A DNA stretch of 6,541 nt from contig JAAUYW010000144.1 in assembly GCA_014804915.1 (NCBI GenBank), forward strand, positions 1 through 6,541. Direction: 5' to 3'. The notes beneath the pieces are model-generated. The model saw only the letters and a list, made by a program, of their open reading frames with translations, was not told the origin of the DNA and did not search any database. Positions within the stretch are counted from its first letter, which is position 1; each line of letters starts with the position of its first letter. The translations under genes and the position numbers were made by a program. The DNA comes from Desulfovibrio sp. (GTDB lineage Bacteria > Desulfobacterota > Desulfovibrionia > Desulfovibrionales > Desulfovibrionaceae). Shown piece by piece: positions 1 to 6,541 of the stretch.

Positions 1-1527
1 ACTACACTCAACGTGGTCATTAGTCACCCTAAACATTCTCTTATTATCTATACTTTCTTTTGCTCCTTTCTCATTATGATTGCATTTTATCTTCCATCCG
101 GTTTCCTTCCCATGGAAGATCAGGCAAGAACGTTCGCAACTGTAACATTGCCAGCAAACTCTAGCCTGGAAAGAACATCAGATATGCTTTCCAATATGGA
201 AAAATATTTCATGGAAAATGAAGATGATGTTGTAGAAAATATCCTTACAGTTGTAGGCAGAGGTTTTAGCGTAAATGGACAAAATACCGGAGCCCTATTT
301 ATCAAATTAAAAGACTGGGCACAACGTGATACTCCCGATCATCAAATTTCATCTATTCTTAAACGCGCAAGAGAGCATTTTCATGGTATGCCTCAAGCCT
401 CCATAAATGTTTTTGCGCCGCCGGCAGTACCTGAGCTTGGCAATGCCCAAGGTTTTGATTTCATTCTTCAGGATCGCGGGAACATTGGATATGAGCATCT
501 TGTTAGTGCAAAAAATGATTTCATGGCTAATATGAAAACTAACCCACATCTTGCAAATATACGTATTGCGGGACTGGAGGATGTTGATCAATATAAAATT
601 GAAATAGACAAAGAAAAGGCTCTGGCTTATGGAGTGTCAACCAATGCTATCCATACAGCCCTGGATGCTTTTTGGGGATCTGCATACATTAATGATTTTA
701 CACATTTGGGACGCACTAAAAAAGTGTATTTGCAAGCTGACGCACCCTTTCGTATGTCTCCAGAAAATTTTAGTCATTATTATGTCCGTAATGACAATGG
801 AAATATGGTCCCTTTTTCTGCTTTCATAACAGGATCGTACCAAAAAGGTCCAGTGAGGCTTGAACGCTATAATGGTGTTCCTGCTATTGAAATATTGGGA
901 GAAGCCGCATCGGGCTTTAGCAGTGGCGCAGCCATGAATGCAATTGAAGACATTTCAACAAATTTGCCTGATGGCGTTGATTGGGCGTGGGCTGGTATCT
1001 CATTACAGGAAAAGATGGCAACAGGTCAGAATACTTGGATATATTTTATTGTTATGATTATTGTATATTTATGTCTCGCAGCCCTGTATAGCAGCTGGAC
1101 TCTCCCATTTCCAATTTTGCTAATAATTCCAGCGGGGGCTTCTGGGAGTTTTATTGCTGCCTGGATGTGTCACTTAAATAATGATATATATTTTCAGATC
1201 GGAGTTTTAACAATAACAGCTTTAGCTTCAAGGAATGCTCTCATCATAGTTGAATTTGCGAAGGAGCTGGTTAATTCAGGAAAAAATCAAATCGAGGCAA
1301 TTAAACAGGCATCTTGCGAGCGCATAAGACCAATTTTGATAACCTCATTGACATTCATAGCTGGTATAATGCCAATGATTTTCAGTCATGGGGCTGGCGC
1401 AGGTGCACAGAAAGCCCTGGGTATAGTTATTGTAGGAGGCATGCTATCAACAAGCATACTTGTTCCATATTTTACTCCTTTATTTTATATTCTGTTGAAA
1501 AATATTCATAGAGAATTTAAACCATAA
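1..1527 (+). CDS. RND (AcrB/MexB-like, HAE-1) multidrug efflux pump, C-terminal half; 5' end outside window
   Basis: Inner-membrane drug/proton antiporter that would work as a trimer with a periplasmic adaptor and an outer-membrane channel. The frame is open from base 1 to the TAA at 1525-1527 (508 visible codons). It aligns from memory with AcrB from about residue 535 to the C-terminus, so roughly half the usual ~1,040 residues is missing; the GTG at 13 is internal, not a start. In order: TM7 (bases ~37-105, ending PSGFLP), the second periplasmic porter section (~110-1010) with GQNTG, KLKDW, ELGNAQGFDF, PFSAF and RLERYNG, then TM8-TM12 (~1033-1500) with FLCLAALY-like YLCLAALYSSW, IVEFAKEL and RIRPILIT. 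AcrB Arg971 and Thr978 are matched (1321-1323, 1342-1344), but Lys940 is Arg (1231-1233). AcrB Phe617 and Phe628 are kept; Phe610 is Leu and Phe615 is Arg. The gene is much more AT-rich than rpoBC. No adaptor or channel gene is visible. The family call is firm; the substrate is unknown. Confidence 0.95.
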   Translation, partial: TTLNVVISHPKHSLIIYTFFCSFLIMIAFYLPSGFLPMEDQARTFATVTLPANSSLERTSDMLSNMEKYFMENEDDVVENILTVVGRGFSVNGQNTGALFIKLKDWAQRDTPDHQISSILKRAREHFHGMPQASINVFAPPAVPELGNAQGFDFILQDRGNIGYEHLVSAKNDFMANMKTNPHLANIRIAGLEDVDQYKIEIDKEKALAYGVSTNAIHTALDAFWGSAYINDFTHLGRTKKVYLQADAPFRMSPENFSHYYVRNDNGNMVPFSAFITGSYQKGPVRLERYNGVPAIEILGEAASGFSSGAAMNAIEDISTNLPDGVDWAWAGISLQEKMATGQNTWIYFIVMIIVYLCLAALYSSWTLPFPILLIIPAGASGSFIAAWMCHLNNDIYFQIGVLTITALASRNALIIVEFAKELVNSGKNQIEAIKQASCERIRPILITSLTFIAGIMPMIFSHGAGAGAQKALGIVIVGGMLSTSILVPYFTPLFYILLKNIHREFKP

Positions 1528-1703
1528 AAATATTATACACCCAGAGTATTTGAAATTATTATATAAAATTTCAATAAAATCAATGCTCATGAAGCATTAT
1601 ATCTCACTTCCCAGACTGAGGAATCTTGCCTGCATCCAGGCAGTGCACAGGGCCGTGCCTCTCATCGAATTGTCCTGTCAGTGCGATCAGAGCAGCCTGC
1701 CAT
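1528..1703. other. Convergent intergenic region with an abrupt GC step
   Basis: Non-coding gap between the pump stop codon and the rpoC terminator. The first part (1528-1600) is extremely AT-rich, 15 G/C in 73 bases by hand count. The next 100 bases (1601-1700) have 57 G/C, close to rpoC. An AT-only inverted repeat pairs 1551-1557 with 1567-1573 (7 bp, 9-base loop). A second small hairpin in the GC-rich part pairs 1627-1632 with 1637-1642 around a 4-base loop. No tRNA-like cloverleaf, insertion sequence end or credible gene was seen. A 44-codon frame on the minus strand crosses most of the GC-rich part and is discussed under findings. Confidence 0.8.
1582..1598 (+). terminator. Weak candidate hairpin after the pump gene
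   Basis: An inverted repeat AATGCT / AGCATT makes a 6-bp stem around the 5-base loop CATGA, 54 bases after the pump stop codon. It is the best-placed stem on the pump side. It is short, only one third G/C, and followed by ATATCTC rather than a T run, so it is a poor intrinsic terminator. It could instead be a chance palindrome in AT-rich DNA. Confidence 0.2.
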
Positions 1704-1731
1704 AAAAAATGGGGGAGGCTGCCCTCCCCCA
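1704..1731 (-). terminator. Rho-independent terminator of the rpoBC operon
   Basis: On the minus strand, TGGGGGAGG and CCTCCCCCA form a perfect 9-bp, strongly G/C-paired stem (1731-1723 with 1718-1710) around the 4-base loop GCAG. Six T residues follow directly (1709-1704). It lies 7 bases past the rpoC stop codon. The stem is symmetrical, but on the plus strand no T run follows it, so it should stop transcription efficiently only in the rpoC direction. Confidence 0.95.
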
Positions 1732-1738
1732 TTCGCAT

Positions 1739-4700
1739 CTACTGGTTCAATTCAACCATGATCGGGTTGTCTTCAAGCTCTTCAAGGAATTTGTCAGGCC
1801 GCTCTTTCTGCTCCGGCACTTCAATCTCTCCGCGCACATATTCACGGTAGCCAGTGCCTGCCGGAATAAGCCTGCCGACAATAACATTTTCTTTCAGGCC
1901 CATCAGATCATCCTTCTTGCCTTTCAGCGAGGCCTCGGTAAGTACCTTGGTGGTCTCCTGAAAAGACGCTGCGGAAATGAACGAAGAGGTAGTCAGAGAA
2001 GCCTGGGTTATTCCCAGCACCAGCGGCTCGGCTGTCGCCGGCTTGCGCCCTTCCTTGACAGCCTTCTGGTTTGCAAGCCGGAATTCGGATTTGTCAACCT
2101 GCTCGCCTTCAAGGAAGGTGGTTCCGCCAGGATCAACCACAGTCAGCTTTTTCAGCATCTGGCGCACAATTACTTCAATGTGCTTGTCATTTATGCCCAC
2201 GCCCTGGGAGCGATAGACTTCCTGGATTTCATCAACCAGATAGCGGGCCAGGACTTTCTCGCCCTTGGTGCGCAGGATGTCGTAAAGCTCCGGATAGCCC
2301 TCGGTAAGCGCGTCCCCGGCTTCCACAAAATCGCCATCCGAAGCGATAATCTGCTTGCCCTTTGGCACCAGGTATTCCTTTGCCTCGCCCACGTCCGGCC
2401 TGACAATGATCTTGCGCTTGCCCTTGCTCTCGCCTTCATGCTGCACTGTGCCGGAAATCTCCGAAACTACGGCAATATCCTTGGGCTTGCGGGCCTCAAA
2501 CAATTCCGCGACCCTGGGCAAGCCGCCCACGATATCCTTGGTTTTCGAGGATGCGCGCGGCTTTCTGGCTATAAAATCGCCCGCCTGGATCTCCTGGCCA
2601 TTGCGCACCATGAGAATGCTGCCAGCCTGGAGCGGGTAAATCGCCTGCCCCGAGCCATGCGCGGAACGCACTATTTCGCCGGCGTCATCCGTGATTTCCA
2701 GGGAAGGATGATAATTTGTCGAGCGATACTCCATGATTGTGCGATCTGTCTGGTGTGTCGCCTCGTCTTCCTTCTCCTGCATGGTCTTGCCTTCAACAAT
2801 ATCGCTGAAGCGCACTGTGCCTGACTCTTCCGCGATGATCAGATCATTGAACTGATCCCAGGCGGCAAGCATCGTTTTCTTTTCCACTTTCTGGCCATCA
2901 GCCACAAACAGGCGCGAGCCGTTGGGAAGCGTGTATTTCTCGCGAATTCTGCCCTCGGAATCCACAATGGTGATCTGGCCGCTCTTGCCCAGCACCAGAT
3001 TCTCCCCGTCGCGGTTTGTAACAGTGCGCACCCTGTTCAGGTGCACTATGCCCGAATATTGCGACGTCAACGTGTTTTTCTCCACAGTGCTTGAGGCTGT
3101 GCCGCCTATGTGGAATGTGCGCATGGTCAGCTGCGTGCCCGGCTCGCCAATTGACTGCGCGGCAATGATGCCTACGGTTTCGCCAGTGTTGACAAGATGC
3201 CCGCGCGCCAGGTCCCTGCCATAGCACAGGGCGCAAATGCCCCGCTCCGCCTGGCATGTCAGCGGCGAGCGCACTGTAACTGACTGAATGTTGTATTCTT
3301 CAATCAGATCCGCTTCCGCCTTGCCAATCAGCGTATTTTCGGGCAGAAGCACTTCCTCCGGATCATCCGGATTCAGCACAGGATAGAGAAGCACCCTGCC
3401 CAGAATCCGCTCCGCAAGCGACATCTTGACTTCGCCGCCTTCAGCCAGGGCCGTCAGCTCAATACCGTCTACCGTGCGGCAATCATGCTCGGACACAATC
3501 ACATCCTGCACAACATCCACAAGCCGGCGCGTCAGATAGCCGGAGTTGGCTGTCTTCAGGGCCGTGTCAGCAAGACCCTTGCGCGCGCCATGCGTGGAGG
3601 TGAAGTATTCGGCCACCGTCAGCCCATCGCGGAAAGAGGAGGTGATCGGCTTTTCTATGATCTCTCCGGAAGGCTTTGCCATCAGGCCGCGCATTCCGGC
3701 CAGCTGCCGCATCTTGTCCTGGTTGCCGCGCGCGCCCGAATTTGACATCATGAAAATCGGATTGAAGCTGTCGTTTTCAACAGCCATTTCCAGATCATCA
3801 GGATGTTTCGGGTCAATGCGCACATCCTTCGATATCTCGCGCGTCATTGCCCGGGAAACTGCGTCTGTGGCCTTGGTCCATACGTCAACGACCTTGTTGT
3901 ATCTTTCCGTGCGCGTAATTATACCGTCCCGGTACTGGCTTTCAATGCTTTCCACTTCCTGCTGGGATTTCTCCAGAATCTCCCGCTTTTCAGCCGGAAT
4001 CTTGAGATCCTGAACGCCAATGGTCACTCCGGCCCGGGTGGCGAACTCATAGCCCAGATCCTTGAGCTTGTCGCAGAGAATAACCGTGGCCTTGGTGCCG
4101 CAGGCCGTGTACGCTGCGCTCACCAGTTTTGCTATCGCCTTTTTGGTGAGAACCTGGTTCACGGCTTCAAACGGGATTTCTGGCGGCAAGATCTCATTCA
4201 CAAGCACCCTGCCAGGAGTGGTGTCATACGTTTTGCCATCAGGCATCCGCACCCTTATTTTCGCGTGCAGCGATACCTGGCCGGCATCATACGCGCTTTC
4301 CACTTCCCAGGGCGCGCAGAATATCATGCCCTCGCCCTTTTCAAAACTGCGCTCCACAGTCATGTAGTAAAGTCCAAGCACGATATCCTGGGAGGGCACG
4401 ATCACCGGCCCGCCATTGGCAGGCGAGAGAATGTTGTTCGTGCTCATCATCAGCACGCGGCATTCAATCTGCGCCTCAACAGACAGCGGAATATGCACTG
4501 CCATCTGGTCGCCGTCAAAATCAGCGTTGTAGGCGGCGCAAACCAGCGGATGCAGCCGGATTGCCTTGCCCTCCACCAGCAGCGGCTCAAATGCCTGAAT
4601 GCCAAGCCTGTGCAACGTTGGCGCGCGGTTGAGCAGCACCGGATATTCGCGCACCACTTCCGAGAGAATATCCCAGACAACCAGATCCTCGCGCTCCACC

Positions 4701-5920
4701 ATTTTCTTCGCGCTCTTGATTGTGGAGGCATAGCCGCGTTTTTCCAGCTCCGAGTAGATGAATGGCTTGAACAGCTCGAGCGCCATTTTTTTCGGCAGTC
4801 CGCACTGGTGGAGCTTGAGATACGGGCCGACCGTGATTACCGAGCGGCCCGAATAGTCCACCCGCTTGCCAAGCAGATTCTGGCGGAACCTGCCCTGCTT
4901 GCCCTTGATCATGTCCGAGAGCGACTTCAGCGGCCGCCCATTTGTGCCGGATATCGCGCGGCCGCGGCGCCCATTGTCAAACAGCGCGTCAACAGCCTCC
5001 TGGAGCATGCGCTTTTCATTGCGGATAATGATCTCTGGCGCGCCCAGATCCATCAGCCTGCGCAGGCGGTTGTTGCGGTTTATGACGCGCCTGTAGAGAT
5101 CGTTGAGATCCGAAGTGGCGAACCGGCCGCCATCCAGCGGCACCAGCGGCCGCAATTCGGGCGGAATGACAGGTATGACCTGCATGATCATCCATTCCGG
5201 CCTGTTGTTGGATTCCAGAAACGCGTCCACTATTTTCAGGCGCTTCGTGAGCTTTTTCTTCTTGGTCTGGCTCTTCGTGGCCTCGCTCTCCTCCCGAAGC
5301 TCCTGCTTCAGCGCAGCCAGATCCAGCTCCTCCAGAAGCTGCCTGATTGCCTCTGCCCCCATGCCCACCTTGAAATTGGGATCCTCGCCAATTTCATCGA
5401 TCAGCTTGATGTACTGGTCTTCGGAAATAACCTGCAGCTTCTGCAGCTTGGTATTGCCGGGATCAAGCACAATATAGGAGTCAAAATACAGCACTTTTTC
5501 CAGATCGGCCATTGTCATGTCAAGCAATGTGCCAATTTTGGAAGGCAGGGTTTTCAGGAACCAGATATGGGCGACAGGCGCCGCCAGCTCGATATGGCCC
5601 ATGCGCTCGCGCCTCACCTTGGAGGCGATGACCTCCACGCCGCATTTTTCGCACACTATGCCGCGATGCTTCATGCGCTTGTATTTGCCGCAGTTGCATT
5701 CAAAGTCTTTCACCGGGCCAAAAATCTTGGCGCAAAACAGGCCATCACGCTCGGGCTTGAATGTGCGGTAATTGATGGTCTCCGGCTTCTTGACCTCGCC
5801 GTAAGACCATTCCCTGATGGCCTCGGGCGACGCTATCGAAATCTGGATCGCATTGAGATTCTTTATATTCGAGGCATTGGCTGCCTGGCCATGCGCTGTG
5901 AAAAGATCGTCAAGACTCAT
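1739..5920 (-). CDS. rpoC: DNA-directed RNA polymerase subunit beta' (complete, 1393 aa)
   Basis: Largest subunit of RNA polymerase. It carries the catalytic magnesium site and, with beta, forms the main cleft. Landmarks in order: zinc-binding domain with C75, C77, C90 and C93; sigma-binding clamp helices around 270-315 ([20 protein letters not shown] at 281-300); [16 protein letters not shown] at 351-366; [10 protein letters not shown] at 431-440; catalytic NADFDGD at 465-471 with D467, D469 and D471; bridge helix around 729-752; second zinc site C814, C889, C896 and C899; trigger loop around 926-940 with M933, R934 and H937. The roughly 190 residues that follow match the beta' insertion (SI3) of E. 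coli in position and length, and the universal C-terminal part with LLGIT-like LVLGIT and [12 protein letters not shown] follows. Length is normal for proteobacteria (E. coli 1407). The ATG at 5920 gives the expected MSLDDLF opening and lies 48 bases after rpoB, in the same operon. The stop is TAG. Nothing appears truncated or altered at the active site. Confidence 0.99.
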   Translation of the reverse strand: MSLDDLFTAHGQAANASNIKNLNAIQISIASPEAIREWSYGEVKKPETINYRTFKPERDGLFCAKIFGPVKDFECNCGKYKRMKHRGIVCEKCGVEVIASKVRRERMGHIELAAPVAHIWFLKTLPSKIGTLLDMTMADLEKVLYFDSYIVLDPGNTKLQKLQVISEDQYIKLIDEIGEDPNFKVGMGAEAIRQLLEELDLAALKQELREESEATKSQTKKKKLTKRLKIVDAFLESNNRPEWMIMQVIPVIPPELRPLVPLDGGRFATSDLNDLYRRVINRNNRLRRLMDLGAPEIIIRNEKRMLQEAVDALFDNGRRGRAISGTNGRPLKSLSDMIKGKQGRFRQNLLGKRVDYSGRSVITVGPYLKLHQCGLPKKMALELFKPFIYSELEKRGYASTIKSAKKMVEREDLVVWDILSEVVREYPVLLNRAPTLHRLGIQAFEPLLVEGKAIRLHPLVCAAYNADFDGDQMAVHIPLSVEAQIECRVLMMSTNNILSPANGGPVIVPSQDIVLGLYYMTVERSFEKGEGMIFCAPWEVESAYDAGQVSLHAKIRVRMPDGKTYDTTPGRVLVNEILPPEIPFEAVNQVLTKKAIAKLVSAAYTACGTKATVILCDKLKDLGYEFATRAGVTIGVQDLKIPAEKREILEKSQQEVESIESQYRDGIITRTERYNKVVDVWTKATDAVSRAMTREISKDVRIDPKHPDDLEMAVENDSFNPIFMMSNSGARGNQDKMRQLAGMRGLMAKPSGEIIEKPITSSFRDGLTVAEYFTSTHGARKGLADTALKTANSGYLTRRLVDVVQDVIVSEHDCRTVDGIELTALAEGGEVKMSLAERILGRVLLYPVLNPDDPEEVLLPENTLIGKAEADLIEEYNIQSVTVRSPLTCQAERGICALCYGRDLARGHLVNTGETVGIIAAQSIGEPGTQLTMRTFHIGGTASSTVEKNTLTSQYSGIVHLNRVRTVTNRDGENLVLGKSGQITIVDSEGRIREKYTLPNGSRLFVADGQKVEKKTMLAAWDQFNDLIIAEESGTVRFSDIVEGKTMQEKEDEATHQTDRTIMEYRSTNYHPSLEITDDAGEIVRSAHGSGQAIYPLQAGSILMVRNGQEIQAGDFIARKPRASSKTKDIVGGLPRVAELFEARKPKDIAVVSEISGTVQHEGESKGKRKIIVRPDVGEAKEYLVPKGKQIIASDGDFVEAGDALTEGYPELYDILRTKGEKVLARYLVDEIQEVYRSQGVGINDKHIEVIVRQMLKKLTVVDPGGTTFLEGEQVDKSEFRLANQKAVKEGRKPATAEPLVLGITQASLTTSSFISAASFQETTKVLTEASLKGKKDDLMGLKENVIVGRLIPAGTGYREYVRGEIEVPEQKERPDKFLEELEDNPIMVELNQ

Positions 5921-5968
5921 ATATCCATTCCCGCTTGTTAAAGCTGTTGATCCAGGAAAGAGGGCGGC
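5921..5968 (-). promoter_or_regulatory. rpoB-rpoC gap with weak rpoC ribosome binding site
   Basis: The 48-base gap holds no terminator-like hairpin or recognisable promoter, which fits cotranscription of rpoB and rpoC. The only Shine-Dalgarno-like element is GGGA at 5932-5929, 8 bases before the rpoC ATG. It is a weak match to GGAGG. Another ATG at 5928-5926 is out of frame with rpoC and is not the start. Confidence 0.5.

Positions 5969-6541
<573 letters not shown>

Noticed and set aside
13..15. GTG as start of the pump gene
   Set aside because: The frame is open to base 1, and the homology begins at the middle of an RND protein just before TM7. The true start lies upstream of the window.
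1551..1573. AT-rich inverted repeat as a terminator or att site
   Set aside because: The 7-bp stem is almost all A/T with a 9-base loop, has no T run after it and no second copy elsewhere in the window. Such repeats arise by chance in DNA this AT-rich.
1601..1703. Small structured RNA between the convergent genes
   Set aside because: Short complementary stretches (for example 1627-1632 with 1637-1642) exist, but they do not form a convincing multi-stem fold. No promoter or known RNA motif was seen.
1739..1741. TAG read as pyrrolysine, linking rpoC to the following open frame
   Set aside because: Some relatives of the suspected group use pyrrolysine, but TAG also ends rpoB here (5971-5969), and RpoC has its expected length and ending. 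TAG is best read as an ordinary stop.
1709..2824. 371-codon plus-strand reading frame over the rpoC 3' part
   Set aside because: It has the same codon-register antisense relation to rpoC as the longer frame, and it starts inside the terminator hairpin. It is a codon-bias shadow; it ends at TGA opposite an rpoC TCA serine codon.
3803..5941. 712-codon plus-strand reading frame over rpoC
   Set aside because: It is in exact codon register opposite rpoC, so its stops could arise only from rpoC TTA, CTA or TCA codons, which this gene rarely uses. The translation shows no family motif, while the opposite strand is an unmistakable rpoC.

Overview
This window looks like ordinary bacterial core genome next to one accessory-type gene. 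It holds the C-terminal half of an RND-type (AcrB/MexB-like, HAE-1) efflux pump on the + strand. On the - strand are a complete rpoC and the last 190 codons of rpoB. The RpoB and RpoC sequences are proteobacterial in type: RpoC carries the large insertion in the trigger loop. From memory they most resemble Desulfovibrionaceae (Desulfovibrio, Bilophila and relatives). That placement is by recall only, without a search, and is moderate at best.

Layout. Positions 1-1527 (+) are the pump gene, cut by the left edge. Positions 1528-1703 are non-coding, with no recognisable RNA gene. Positions 1704-1731 form a strong intrinsic terminator that serves rpoC. Positions 1739-5920 (-) are rpoC, positions 5921-5968 are the 48-base rpoB-rpoC gap with a weak ribosome binding site, and positions 5969-6541 (-) are the rpoB 3' end, cut by the right edge. 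rpoB and rpoC are cotranscribed right to left. The pump gene converges on them and has no functional link to them that the sequence shows.

RpoB and RpoC are the beta and beta' subunits that form the active centre of RNA polymerase. Every hallmark checked in RpoC is present: both zinc-binding cysteine sets, the NADFDGD metal triad, the bridge helix and the trigger loop. The pump fragment keeps the periplasmic PC-domain core and TM7-TM12 of its family. It has an Arg where AcrB has the proton-relay Lys940, and it lacks two of the AcrB drug-pocket phenylalanines.

The most notable structural feature is an abrupt composition change. The pump gene and its 3' flank are AT-rich (about 40% GC in sampled lines of the gene, about 21% in 1528-1600). 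From about 1601 onward the sequence is about 57% GC. This fits acquisition of the pump from an AT-rich donor, or an assembly junction. I found no CRISPR array, tRNA, rRNA, insertion sequence, riboswitch or novel system. The long + strand reading frames over rpoBC are codon-register antisense shadows.
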